DNA from: an uncultured Clostridia bacterium
Lineage (GTDB): Bacteria; Bacillota; Clostridia; Christensenellales; UBA1242
Assembly: GCA_945937975.1 (NCBI GenBank)
Contig: CAMEUD010000020.1
Coordinates: 1-15,454, forward strand
DNA length: 15,454 bases
Direction: 5' to 3'
In this document: positions 1-8,439 of the stretch, piece by piece
How the letters are laid out: each line of letters starts with the position of its first letter
Numbering within the stretch: position 1 is the stretch's first letter
Notes under the pieces: generated by a model
Seen by the model: the letters and a program-made list of their open reading frames with translations, nothing else
What the model was told of the DNA's origin: nothing
Database searches by the model: none
Made by a program: the position numbers and the translations under genes

Positions 1-81
1 TCAATCTCAACAACAGAGTGGTAATTCTAATAACGGAGAATCACAAACCAGTGGTGGTCAATCTCAACAACAGAGTGGTAA
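1..81 (+). repeat. 57-bp tandem repeat coding a Gln/Ser/Asn/Gly linker
   Basis: The 24-base word at 1-24 recurs identically at 58-81, giving a 57-bp (19-codon) period within the vWA reading frame. It encodes QSQQQSGN-type linker units. The array runs off the left edge of the window, so the copy number is unknown. Confidence 0.8.
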
Positions 82-1174
82 CTCAAATGGTGGAAATGAT
101 AATTTAGACGGAGACGCAAATACATTGTTAGATGATTTAAAAAACAAATCAAAAAACGCACAAGGGAATGTTGGTTATGCAGACAAACCTCATGGTAACG
201 ATTCTTCTAATTCAGAAATTGGTAATACAGGAACAGTTTTGAATGACAAACAAACATCTAAAATTCAAAAAGCGTTAAAGGAATCAGGATACTCAACAGA
301 CGCCATAAACGCAATTAAGGAGATTATTGAAAAGAATAAAATCCTTAATTCAAAAGAAGGTGTTGAATCAAAGAAAAAAGAATTATATAATCAATTAGAT
401 CGTAACGATCCAGTAAAAAAATATTTGGATAAAATAATGGTAGAAGAATCCAAATATAAAAATATTTGGAAAAAAATAATGAAAGATTTTTTATCTAAAA
501 AATCTCGTTCTGCGGGTAATGCTGTTTTATCAAAAAACTATAATTGGAAAAATAAACGAAAACTACCTCTTGGTATAATCGCAGTTAATCGCTTAAAGGA
601 AGCACAAGAACCTCAAGATATAAATGTTTATGTTGATGTATCTGGTTCTGTAAATAAGGATCTTCTTGAAATTATTGCACAAAGTTTGTGTATATTTGCA
701 AAAAACTTTAAATATTCAGGCATAAATATCATCCCTTGGGCAAGTTATTCAAAGGGTTCACATAAAGTTGAAAGTTTATCCAAATCCAATCCTGACAAAA
801 TTGCAGAAGAAATATTAGGTTATATATCTGAAGGTATTGGTGAATGTGGTGGTGGAACATCTCTTAATAGTGCATGTGTTCCTGCAATAGTCGCATCTGT
901 TGCTGATAAAAAAAGAAAGGAAAAAGATGATATACACATAATCATTACAGATGGCCAGACAAATGGTGATGAAGAAACCGTTGAAGACCTTATTCAACAA
1001 GTGGCATTACAGGAGACAAAAAATTCCCATTATGGAAAAACTATTGCCGAACGTTGTTTCTGGATGATATATGATGTTGATAATCATTATAGAAAATCAT
1101 GGGAAAAATCAATAAAATTAGGTAAATTAATATTTATTGTTTCATCAACAGTAATCGGAAATGCTAAAAAATAA
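2..1174 (+). CDS. von Willebrand factor A (vWA) domain protein, 5' end outside the window
   Basis: The frame is open from base 2 to the TAA at 1172-1174, so about 390 C-terminal residues are visible and the real start lies upstream; a TTG at 125 is only an internal leucine codon. The first ~55 residues are low-complexity Gln/Ser/Asn/Gly with a 19-residue repeat, followed by a charged helical region and a C-terminal vWA domain. The metal-binding MIDAS site is complete: DVSGS at visible residues 212-216 (bases 635-649), the Thr of GGGTS near residue 286, and the Asp of ITDG near 317. Such domains bind a divalent metal and mediate protein contacts. The layout recalls the vWA proteins with a predicted metallopeptidase N-terminus (DUF2201/COG3864-like), but that part is not visible. 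A MoxR-like ATPase gene follows 24 bases downstream, and MoxR/vWA pairs commonly act together in remodelling or metal insertion. The substrate is unknown. Confidence 0.85.
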   Translation, partial: QSQQQSGNSNNGESQTSGGQSQQQSGNSNGGNDNLDGDANTLLDDLKNKSKNAQGNVGYADKPHGNDSSNSEIGNTGTVLNDKQTSKIQKALKESGYSTDAINAIKEIIEKNKILNSKEGVESKKKELYNQLDRNDPVKKYLDKIMVEESKYKNIWKKIMKDFLSKKSRSAGNAVLSKNYNWKNKRKLPLGIIAVNRLKEAQEPQDINVYVDVSGSVNKDLLEIIAQSLCIFAKNFKYSGINIIPWASYSKGSHKVESLSKSNPDKIAEEILGYISEGIGECGGGTSLNSACVPAIVASVADKKRKEKDDIHIIITDGQTNGDEETVEDLIQQVALQETKNSHYGKTIAERCFWMIYDVDNHYRKSWEKSIKLGKLIFIVSSTVIGNAKK

Positions 1175-1198
1175 TATAAAATAATTTATAATTTTAAA

Positions 1199-3382
1199 AT
1201 GAAAAACTTATTAAGTAGAGAGGAATTCCTCAATCAACTAGATGAAGGATTCATTAGAGATACTTTTAGAAAGGGTATTAATGCTATTAAGAAAGTATTC
1301 TCAATTGGTATGAAAAAAATAAAAAATTTTATTGTATCTTTTGACACAAATGGAAATGTACTTCCAGTAGTTTCATTACAAGCAACAATTGATCATTTTG
1401 CGGGAAACAAAAATGTTCAAGTTTTTGCACCAAAAGAAATCAGTGATAGTGTTGTTGCTGCTGGTGGTAAGGGATGTAGTTCTTACGCCATCTATGTAGG
1501 TGATGATGATGATACAGAGTCTACAGATGGACCATCTGGAAAAGAATGGGCGAAATGGATGAAAGAAAAACAATTTGAAAAAACCATTGAATATCAAAAC
1601 TTCAAAAGAATACCTAAAATCATCAAAGAACATTACTCTTGTACAGATGAAGAGGCTGATAAAATTTTTGAAAGAGTATTTTACTCAAACAAAAGCGATG
1701 ATGGTGAAAGAACAACTGGAACAAGTGATTTTCATACAATAACACCAGATATATTTAAGGAAAAAATTAATGAACTTATTAGATTCAAACAATCTGATAA
1801 GAGATTAAGTAAAGGTGACAAAGTTGAAAAATATCCAGGTAATTTGTTAGTATTCGGTGCTCCAGGTATCGGTAAATCTACAATTCCAAAACAAATTATT
1901 CAAGCTTATAATAAGGGAAAACAGGCGTATGAAAGAATGGCATTGATTTCTATTAACTGTGCAAACATCAATCCCGGTGATTTACTGATGCCTAATATTC
2001 CACATAGTAAGGATCTCATGGGTATTTTAAATCAACACAAAGATGATTTCCCACAATTCGCGTTTGTCAATAAATTAAATGATACAGCAAAAGAAAAACT
2101 TGCTAACCAACTTGAAAACTCTGGACAAACAGTTGCACCCGAATCACCAAAGTCATGGTTACCTTGTTATCGTAGAACAAATAATACTAGCCTTAATGCG
2201 GTTTTGAGACTTATTGCAGATGGTGGTATTATGGAAACAGAAATCACTACAAAAAATGAATTTACAGGTGAAACAACAACTGAAGAAATCCATGAAATGA
2301 CTGGTTCAGGTGGTATCCTTCTTTTTGATGAGTTCCTTCGTGCACAAGAAGGTGTGTTTAATGAATTGATGAACTTCCTTCTTGAAGGACATGTTGGTGA
2401 TTGGTATCTTGGTCCAAAGTGGGTTATAATCGCTTGTTCAAATAGACCTTGTGATGATACATTTTCAACGGAAAATTGGAGTCGATTAGGTGACGCAGGA
2501 GTGGACCGTTGGGCTCAAATTTGCCACCTTGACCCAGACCCAGAATCTTGGAAAAAGTGGATAAGAGGCAAAGGTATGGAAGAAATCATCTTGGATTTTA
2601 TTTTTGATGAAGATTCAAAAGACGCTGATGAATTTAGTCGCTGGCACCGTATTGGAGGTAAAGATGAAGAACATAGTGAAGATAGACTCAAACCCATCAC
2701 ACCACGTACTTGGGAAAGGGCGTGGATTGAGATATGTAATTATGAGTTACAAAATAATATTAATAGTATTCTTGACATACCGTTAAATGTACTTCAAGAC
2801 AAAGTTGAAGGTGTATTGGGCAAAAAAATGACTGACGAATTTATCACTTGGATTGATCGACATACAGGTAATGTTGACCTTAAAGAAATTCTTGAGGATC
2901 CAATACATACATACCCAAAAAAAAGTGTAAACGGCAACGATCTTGTTATCATTGACGATCTTTGGAAACAAATGAAAAAGAAATACTCTAAACAAAATGA
3001 CATCCCTGATGAGGAATTGGCAAATATATTCTGTTGGTTGGGTACTTTCTTCGCAAATCAAAGTGATATTGTTCAAAATAATATCGTTGAACAGATTGAT
3101 AAAATCTTACCTAATGGTGGAGAGAATCAGTTGGCAAGCAAACAGCAATCAGTCTTAATGTTAAATGCAGCATGGCCAACTGATAATTTTGAAAACGATC
3201 TTTATAAGTATACAGATATTTGCAAAGAAGAGGAAGACGAAACCAAAAGGAAAAATGAAATATTAAAAAAGGCTAAAGAACTTATGAAGAAATATTTCAA
3301 ATGGAGAATTAACGGTGATCAAATTAAATATATTAAATTTGTAGTTGACAGTGATGACTTTGTAGATGACAGTTTAGAATAA
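1199..3382 (+). CDS. MoxR-like AAA+ ATPase with possible capsid-targeting N-terminus
   Basis: A 727-residue protein. The AAA+ core holds Walker A GAPGIGKST (residues 220-228, Lys226), Walker B ILLFDEF (373-379, Asp377/Glu378), a sensor-1 Asn in ACSNRP (Asn415) and a likely arginine-finger region SRLGDAGVDRW (429-438). This order and the long insert between Walker A and B fit MoxR/dynein-related ATPases, which remodel partner proteins. The ~210 residues before the core and ~270 after it are not recognised. The N-terminus MKNLLSREEFLNQLDEG resembles a T4 internal-protein capsid-targeting peptide, with a possible prohead-protease cut after LDE (residue 16); this is inference. The gene lies 24 bases after the vWA gene, and the two probably form one transcript and a working pair. 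It ends at a hairpin terminator. No Shine-Dalgarno sequence precedes the ATG, only AT-rich sequence. Confidence 0.85.
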   Translation: MKNLLSREEFLNQLDEGFIRDTFRKGINAIKKVFSIGMKKIKNFIVSFDTNGNVLPVVSLQATIDHFAGNKNVQVFAPKEISDSVVAAGGKGCSSYAIYVGDDDDTESTDGPSGKEWAKWMKEKQFEKTIEYQNFKRIPKIIKEHYSCTDEEADKIFERVFYSNKSDDGERTTGTSDFHTITPDIFKEKINELIRFKQSDKRLSKGDKVEKYPGNLLVFGAPGIGKSTIPKQIIQAYNKGKQAYERMALISINCANINPGDLLMPNIPHSKDLMGILNQHKDDFPQFAFVNKLNDTAKEKLANQLENSGQTVAPESPKSWLPCYRRTNNTSLNAVLRLIADGGIMETEITTKNEFTGETTTEEIHEMTGSGGILLFDEFLRAQEGVFNELMNFLLEGHVGDWYLGPKWVIIACSNRPCDDTFSTENWSRLGDAGVDRWAQICHLDPDPESWKKWIRGKGMEEIILDFIFDEDSKDADEFSRWHRIGGKDEEHSEDRLKPITPRTWERAWIEICNYELQNNINSILDIPLNVLQDKVEGVLGKKMTDEFITWIDRHTGNVDLKEILEDPIHTYPKKSVNGNDLVIIDDLWKQMKKKYSKQNDIPDEELANIFCWLGTFFANQSDIVQNNIVEQIDKILPNGGENQLASKQQSVLMLNAAWPTDNFENDLYKYTDICKEEEDETKRKNEILKKAKELMKKYFKWRINGDQIKYIKFVVDSDDFVDDSLE

Positions 3383-3386
3383 AAAC

Positions 3387-3417
3387 AAAAAGGTGAGATT
3401 AAATCTCACCTTTTTTT
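3387..3417. terminator. Bidirectional intrinsic terminator between ATPase and primase genes
   Basis: The inverted repeat AGGTGAGA (3391-3398) and TCTCACCT (3404-3411), with a 5-base loop, is flanked by an A-rich run on the left and seven T on the right. It sits between two convergent genes. The T run reads as a terminator for the plus-strand ATPase gene, and the A run does so for the minus-strand primase operon, whose stop codon it adjoins. Confidence 0.85.
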
Positions 3418-4531
3418 ATATCATTATTACATCCAATTCATTATCAGAAAAACATTTATTAAAGTAATCCAATGAATAATTATCTGATTTCTGTAAATCA
3501 TTAACATCTTTAATTTTACATTTTATATTAAGTTCTTTCAGATACATATCCCATAAAAAAACTTTTTTATGTTCCTTTAATTTCTTTAATGCGTGTTTTT
3601 TCCCGACATTATCATTATCAAATAAATATCTGACATTTGCGACATTATCAAAATAATTATTCATTTTCGTTGCACCTTGAAGTGCAATACAATTTTCAAT
3701 AGCCAATGAATCAATTGGTCCTTCAACTATAGTTAGTGTTTTAGAAACATCAACATTCATTATATTAAACAATCCAGATAATCTATCTAAATTTGCAGAA
3801 ATATTTTCAATACCATCTTCCTCAATTAGATATTTATCACCATATTTAATTTTTTTTAATAATTTATTTAAAATTACATTAATATCTTTTCCAAAAATAT
3901 CTCTATACATTTTAGATAAACTACATGTTAAATAACGGGCTTTTTGACTTTTGTCATTCAATTGTCTAATTTGATATCCGATAATTCTATCTTGTGAATT
4001 TATGTTTAATATAAACAATTCTTTAGTATTTTCATTAAATGCAAAATATTTCCATTTTGTAATGTCAATTTTTCTCAATTTAAGATAATTAGAACAAAAC
4101 TCATTCTTATATGGTGTTGTCAATTCATTCACTTTGAAAAATATTTTTTTAGGTATCGCAACCATATCCAATAACTGAAACGCTATAGATGACTGACCAG
4201 AATGTGTTTTCTTTTCAAATTTTGTTGCATTTTGTTGAATTTCCCTAACTTTATATTTATCTTGAAGAGATAAATCTTCACCAAAATCATGCAACAATTT
4301 ATTTATACCCGTTGAATATCCACAATTAAAACAAAAATATCTTAAATCATTTAAATAAAGGTTTCCTCTTTTCTTTCTGTTATTTGTCCTACTGTCTGAA
4401 CAATATGGACAACAGAAGTTCCATCGATCATGATACTTATCTATTTTCCTTTTTATAAAACTATCATTACTAAATTTCTTATTAATGATAATTTGTAACT
4501 TGTTTTGTATATTTTCTAATATTTCACTCAT
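3416..4531 (-). CDS. DNA primase, DnaG/T4 gp61 type (CHC2 zinc finger plus Toprim)
   Basis: A 371-residue protein, close to the 342 of T4 gp61. The N-terminal zinc-binding domain has Cys41-x2-Cys44 (CPYC) and Cys67-x2-Cys70 (CFNC), the CHC2-like zinc ribbon that reads template DNA. The C-terminal half has a Toprim domain: Glu270 in LTIVEGPID, the Asp305-x-Asp307 pair in YLFDND, and a third acidic motif KDVND (341-345). These bind the metal ions for RNA primer synthesis at the replication fork. No helicase domain is fused, so a separate gp41/DnaB-type helicase is expected elsewhere in the genome. The start overlaps the stop of the upstream coiled-coil gene as ATGA (4528-4531), indicating translational coupling. 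It is the last gene of a three-gene minus-strand operon and ends at the terminator near 3400. Confidence 0.9.
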   Translation of the reverse strand: MSEILENIQNKLQIIINKKFSNDSFIKRKIDKYHDRWNFCCPYCSDSRTNNRKKRGNLYLNDLRYFCFNCGYSTGINKLLHDFGEDLSLQDKYKVREIQQNATKFEKKTHSGQSSIAFQLLDMVAIPKKIFFKVNELTTPYKNEFCSNYLKLRKIDITKWKYFAFNENTKELFILNINSQDRIIGYQIRQLNDKSQKARYLTCSLSKMYRDIFGKDINVILNKLLKKIKYGDKYLIEEDGIENISANLDRLSGLFNIMNVDVSKTLTIVEGPIDSLAIENCIALQGATKMNNYFDNVANVRYLFDNDNVGKKHALKKLKEHKKVFLWDMYLKELNIKCKIKDVNDLQKSDNYSLDYFNKCFSDNELDVIMI

Positions 4532-4782
4532 GAGTTATATAATGTATCAAAAACATCTTGTAAACTGAAATTACCATATTTCGTTCTTAAATCAGACATC
4601 ATTTCATTTTCTTTTGATTTTAGTTGTTCCATCTCATCTGCATATTCATTAATATTATTTTGGATTTCTGTAATGGATTTAATTAATGTCTCAACTGATG
4701 TACTTATTTCTTTATACCTATTGATAATAGTTAAAATATCATTCTTTTCTTTTTCTGTAAAATTAATCTTCCCCATTTTCAT
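4528..4782 (-). CDS. Small coiled-coil protein between co-chaperonin and primase
   Basis: An 84-residue protein (82 if the second Met, at 4776, is used). Residues ~8-68 are a strongly predicted helical, Lys/Glu/Ile/Asn-rich coiled coil, followed by a short segment YGNFSLQDVFDTL. There is no signal peptide or membrane segment. The start lies inside the end of the co-chaperonin gene (20-base overlap) and its stop overlaps the primase start as ATGA, so the three genes are translationally linked. I do not recognise a family by sequence. Its size and its coiled coil followed by a short helix recall T4 gp57A, the 79-residue fibre-folding chaperone, and it sits beside a chaperonin partner and near fibre-like genes. 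That analogy rests on shape and context only; a primase accessory role is equally possible. Confidence 0.75.
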   Translation of the reverse strand: MKMGKINFTEKEKNDILTIINRYKEISTSVETLIKSITEIQNNINEYADEMEQLKSKENEMMSDLRTKYGNFSLQDVFDTLYNS

Positions 4783-5047
4783 TATCTGTAATTATTTTTG
4801 CGAACACAAAACCTTCTCGTAAACAGTCATATATTTCACCATTAATTTTAATTGGTGTTGTACGACCAATTGGTTTAACAATAACATCACCTTCTTTTAA
4901 AACTGAACCTTCATACACTTTTAAAACTTTGGCAAATCTATTTACTTTTTCATCAGGTACATATATACCAGTATCATTAATATATTCATTTTTAATGTCT
5001 TGGATAATAATATATCCATTTTTCATTTCAATTGGTATATTCTTCAT
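4763..5047 (-). CDS. GroES-like co-chaperonin (gp31-type role)
   Basis: A 94-residue protein aligning along its whole length with GroES. It has a beta strand GYIIIQDI (11-18), a short mobile loop with TGIYVP (26-31) in place of the GroES GGIVLP hydrophobic tripeptide that docks into GroEL, then KVLKVYEG (40-47), KEGDVIVKP (51-59), and INGEIYDCLREGFVFAKI (68-85), equivalent to the GroES EYLILREEDILAVI end. Phages such as T4 encode a co-chaperonin (gp31) to fold the large capsid protein with host GroEL, and that is the likely role here. The frame is open 12 codons further upstream (to 5083), but that extension is a Leu/Phe-rich readout of the AT-rich intergenic DNA, so the Met at 5047 is preferred. 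It is the first gene of the operon with the coiled-coil protein and primase. Confidence 0.88.
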   Translation of the reverse strand: MKNIPIEMKNGYIIIQDIKNEYINDTGIYVPDEKVNRFAKVLKVYEGSVLKEGDVIVKPIGRTTPIKINGEIYDCLREGFVFAKIITDNENGED

Positions 5048-5220
5048 AAGAAAAAAAACATTTATATATAATAATAATAACAAAAAAATATAATAAAAAA
5101 TGAGACAACTGTTATATTATATATTATATAGGAAATATGTATAATTAAATTTTAGAAATTTAAGAGTTCATAATTTATTATTCATAAATAATATATATAT
5201 AATTATTTTATAATTAGATT
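5048..5220. promoter_or_regulatory. Divergent AT-rich promoter region between co-chaperonin operon and fibre genes
   Basis: About 170 bases, almost wholly A/T, separate two divergently transcribed operons, so promoters for both should lie here. A CATAAATAAT element occurs at 5183-5192, about 30 bases before the plus-strand start; it is close to the T4 late promoter TATAAATA. On the minus strand TATATAAATG lies close before the co-chaperonin start. No Shine-Dalgarno sequence is present for either gene. The exact promoter positions are not determined. Confidence 0.4.
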
Positions 5221-6429
5221 ATGGATATAAGATTTTACTCTGTATCAAAACTAAAAGAATTCAAACCTGAATTTAAAGGTTATTTTGTTAATTTATTTAA
5301 ACCTTATAATAATTATCAAAAAGGTTTATATTTTGGTGGTGATGAAGGATGGGAATTATTGAGTAATGTTCCACAAGATAAAAGTTCAGAAATACATTCA
5401 GCATCTATAACTGATGATGGTATTATTAAATTTTATAATTCTTTTGATAAAACTGGTGATGTATTATTTGAATTATCAATGCAATCAATTCTTGAGAACA
5501 TTAATTCAAAATTAAATGATTTGAATTCAAAAGTAGATAATTTGACATTAGATTCAAATCATATTTTGATGGATAAATCATCTGATTCAGAGTCTGAAGA
5601 TTTTTTAACTGTACTTGGTGTTGAAATAGGTAACATAAAACCAGGTGATAAAATTACTAAAGATACATCATTAGGTGATTTATTGAAAAAAATGTTTGTC
5701 AAAGAACTTGATGGATGTATATATACATATCCATCTTCAAAAATTCATACATCACCAATTACGGAAGGAGAAATCGTAGAAGTAAATAAAAATATAAACC
5801 TTAATGTAAGGGGTGAATTTATAGATGGAACATTTAAAACATATCAAAGTCCAAGTGAATATTTGACTATAAATGCCGGATGTGAAGTCATTGATATGAC
5901 ATATTTTTATAATTTAGAAAAATTAAATCAAAATAATGATATATTTGTTCAAGTTGTTGATGGAACAAATACAATCAGTTGTGATATAAATTATTCTCAA
6001 AGTACAAAAAAACCTATCACAAATTCAGGGAAAGTTTCAAATATTCAGATTCCTAGTGATACAACAACTTGTGCAATGGAATTTATAGGTTCATATAAAT
6101 GCTGGTATGGTATATTGCCATCATTTGAATATACTACAAAAGATTTAAATAATGACGATATTGAGTATTTGAAATCTGAATTGACAGAAGGTTGGGTATA
6201 TAATAGTTTATTATTTAAGGAAATCAATTTAAATAAAAATGAAATCATATATGTAATGTGTCCAGCAGAATACACATTAAAATATGAAACATCATTGTCA
6301 AATGATATAATTGCAAAATGTAATTCTTCTGTTATAGAGTATCATTTAGATGATGATACAATTAAACAATATAAGTTATATTATATACCTAATGAGGATA
6401 AATATATGAATATAAGATTACAAAAATAA
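5221..6429 (+). CDS. Fibre-like structural protein, unique N-terminus plus shared C-terminal module
   Basis: A 402-residue protein. Residues 1-85 are an unrecognised beta-rich region. Residues ~86-112 form a short coiled coil with repeating NSKLNDLNSKVDNL heptads. Residues ~127-402 are a module shared with the next gene: VLGVEIGN..PG.KI (131-145), LLKKM..KE (154-162), GSYKCWYG, EIIYVMCPAEY, and a terminal YKLYYIPNEDKYMN segment match the same series in the 660-residue protein in the same order. The combination of coiled coil and beta-rich modules suggests a trimeric fibre or other exposed virion protein, but no domain with a known fold was identified. It begins a three-gene plus-strand run (16-base gap to the next gene). 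No Shine-Dalgarno sequence precedes the ATG. Confidence 0.75.
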   Translation: MDIRFYSVSKLKEFKPEFKGYFVNLFKPYNNYQKGLYFGGDEGWELLSNVPQDKSSEIHSASITDDGIIKFYNSFDKTGDVLFELSMQSILENINSKLNDLNSKVDNLTLDSNHILMDKSSDSESEDFLTVLGVEIGNIKPGDKITKDTSLGDLLKKMFVKELDGCIYTYPSSKIHTSPITEGEIVEVNKNINLNVRGEFIDGTFKTYQSPSEYLTINAGCEVIDMTYFYNLEKLNQNNDIFVQVVDGTNTISCDINYSQSTKKPITNSGKVSNIQIPSDTTTCAMEFIGSYKCWYGILPSFEYTTKDLNNDDIEYLKSELTEGWVYNSLLFKEINLNKNEIIYVMCPAEYTLKYETSLSNDIIAKCNSSVIEYHLDDDTIKQYKLYYIPNEDKYMNIRLQK

Positions 6430-6445
6430 ACAAAATATAAATTTT

Positions 6446-8428
6446 ATGGCAGAACAATATAAATATAATCCTTCCGTATTTGTGAATGCAAATGCGTCAA
6501 TAACATTATTTCCTTCAAACAGATATCCAGTAATTGGTAATTTGCAATGGAATACACTTGCGGATGCAACAATGTTTGTAAATGATGCAGAAGGTACAGC
6601 AATTCCAGGTATGGTTATCGCTGTAGTTGCAGATGAAACAGAATCAAACAATGGTGTTTATTTTGTTAAGAGTGTTGCGGATATAAATATTGCTGACAGT
6701 ACTGGTGTATTGGTTAAATTAGGTGATGCAAAAAGTGAAGAAGAAATTCTTAAAATTATTGAAGACAATGAAAGTGTAGTCGCTTCATCTCTCAATGAAT
6801 TAAATAATAGAGTTATTGATAATAAAAACACATTAACAGAAATACAAACTATATTAAATGATGTTCAGACATCATTGTCTTTAGAATATGTAAAAGATGA
6901 AAAGAAGATTTATCTCAAAGATAAAAATAATCAAACAATAGGTTCTGTTGATACTACAGATTTCATCAAAGATGGTATGTTGTCTGACGCTAAACTGATT
7001 CTTAATCATGATGCGGATCCAGATTATACTGAAACAATTGAATACCCTTACATCAAGTTGACATTTAATGTTGATAATGGTGGTAGTGAAGACAAAAAAG
7101 AACCTATTAGATTTCCTGTTGGTGAATTATTTCAAGTTTATCAGGGTGGTGATGGTATAAGCGTAGTAAAGGCAGGTACACGACCAGAAGATTATAAAAT
7201 TTCAATTAAGTTACTTCCTGAACAACGTGACTATATTAAGTTTACAGAAGGCGAAAACAAATCACTTTCATTAAATGTTGTAAATACTTTGGATAATAGT
7301 TCAACAGGACTTGCATCTGCACGATCAGTTGTTTCGTATGTAGATAATGCGATTGCGAATGTAGAAATGACTGTTGAAGATCAAATTGATGAACACAAAT
7401 ATGTTACATCTGTAACTAAAGATGTTCAAGGTAATATAACATCAAGTAAAGCTAATCTAGATGCGAAAGCTATTATTATGTCCGGTGAAGATGTTGCTGG
7501 TAGTGAAGATGATATTTTATTTGAAGTTTTAGGTACAGAAGTAGGTAACTTAACTCCTGGTACAAAAATTAAAAAATCAACAACATTAGAAGAATTATTA
7601 AAAAAGATGCTTATTAAGGAAAAATTCCCTTATATTAAATCTAACCCAAAAAATACATTAAATGCCAATTCTATAAGCATCACTGATTATACTGGTAAAA
7701 AACAAAATATAGCGAATAATCAAACATATGAGATTGATAGTGTATTAGATTTATCAAAGATCACATCAACATTCACAGATGGTGTACTTATGAGTTATAC
7801 AGAATCTCCAACTCAACCTTCAGAAGTACCTATGAATTGTAGGGTTTTCCAAACACACTATACAATTAAAGATAATAATGGTCAAGAAACCTCATATTAT
7901 CCAGATTATCCAGAAAACGAAAACAACTCGACTACATTTACATTAAATGAAGGTGATCTTACTATTAAATCTACTACTATGATGCAAATTGTTGATCAAG
8001 TTGTATGTAAAACAAATATAGGTAATGACTATACATTGTCTTATACTGGTTCACAGCAATTAGAGGATCAAATAAAGATTACTGGTTCATATAAAGTTTG
8101 GAAAGGTAAATTAACACAAGATTATACATCTGTTGCACAAACAACAGAAATGTTATCTAAGTTGAAAGAACTTAAACAAGTATGGTGTTCAAATAAGACA
8201 TTAGAAAATGTATTTACATTACAACCAGATGAAATTTATTATGTATTATGTCCTTCAACATATGAATTGATATTTGATACAAATGTATCTGCTGCTACAC
8301 CTGGAAATAAAAATAACTCGTTTGTATATAATCATAATGATAAAGTTCCATATTCATTATATTATATTCCTAACACTGGTGAATATAAGAATGTAAGAAT
8401 AGAAAAAATTAAAGAACAGAAAAATTAA
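6446..8428 (+). CDS. Large modular fibre-like structural protein
   Basis: A 660-residue protein with at least three parts. Residues 1-~95 are an N-module (begins MAEQYKY, contains NRYPV and NGVYFVKSVA) repeated in the next gene. Residues ~98-145 are a coiled coil. The middle (~145-345) reads KKIYLKDKNNQTIGSVDTTDF, then YIKLTFNVDNGG, VYQGGDGISV, and GLASARSVVSYVDNAI; this order is, to my knowledge, typical of Bacteroidota phage tail or head fibre proteins, the last motif being a common trimeric-fibre element. Residues ~356-660 are the C-module shared with the upstream 402-residue protein. The likely role is a virion fibre: N-terminal attachment to the particle, a beta-rich shaft, and a distal domain. 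Head fibre and tail fibre cannot be told apart here. There is no catalytic motif. Confidence 0.8.
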   Translation: MAEQYKYNPSVFVNANASITLFPSNRYPVIGNLQWNTLADATMFVNDAEGTAIPGMVIAVVADETESNNGVYFVKSVADINIADSTGVLVKLGDAKSEEEILKIIEDNESVVASSLNELNNRVIDNKNTLTEIQTILNDVQTSLSLEYVKDEKKIYLKDKNNQTIGSVDTTDFIKDGMLSDAKLILNHDADPDYTETIEYPYIKLTFNVDNGGSEDKKEPIRFPVGELFQVYQGGDGISVVKAGTRPEDYKISIKLLPEQRDYIKFTEGENKSLSLNVVNTLDNSSTGLASARSVVSYVDNAIANVEMTVEDQIDEHKYVTSVTKDVQGNITSSKANLDAKAIIMSGEDVAGSEDDILFEVLGTEVGNLTPGTKIKKSTTLEELLKKMLIKEKFPYIKSNPKNTLNANSISITDYTGKKQNIANNQTYEIDSVLDLSKITSTFTDGVLMSYTESPTQPSEVPMNCRVFQTHYTIKDNNGQETSYYPDYPENENNSTTFTLNEGDLTIKSTTMMQIVDQVVCKTNIGNDYTLSYTGSQQLEDQIKITGSYKVWKGKLTQDYTSVAQTTEMLSKLKELKQVWCSNKTLENVFTLQPDEIYYVLCPSTYELIFDTNVSAATPGNKNNSFVYNHNDKVPYSLYYIPNTGEYKNVRIEKIKEQKN

Positions 8429-8439
8429 ATATAATTACG

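Noticed and set aside
125..127. TTG as the start of the vWA protein
   Set aside because: The same frame is open back to base 2 and encodes a repeat linker, so the TTG is an internal Leu codon and the gene starts outside the window.
2515..3076. Several frames of 60-97 codons inside the ATPase gene
   Set aside because: They are shadows of the plus-strand AAA+ frame with no recognisable protein features.
5048..5083. Twelve-codon N-terminal extension of the co-chaperonin
   Set aside because: It is a Leu/Phe-rich readout of AT-rich intergenic DNA with no GroES counterpart; the Met at 5047 gives the normal family length.
5100..5144. 14-codon plus-strand frame as a leader peptide before the fibre genes
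   Set aside because: It is too short, has no ribosome-binding or conservation signal, and is expected by chance in this DNA.
5145..5163. 8-bp inverted repeat with a 3-base loop
   Set aside because: It is made only of A and T, so the stem is weak and expected by chance here.
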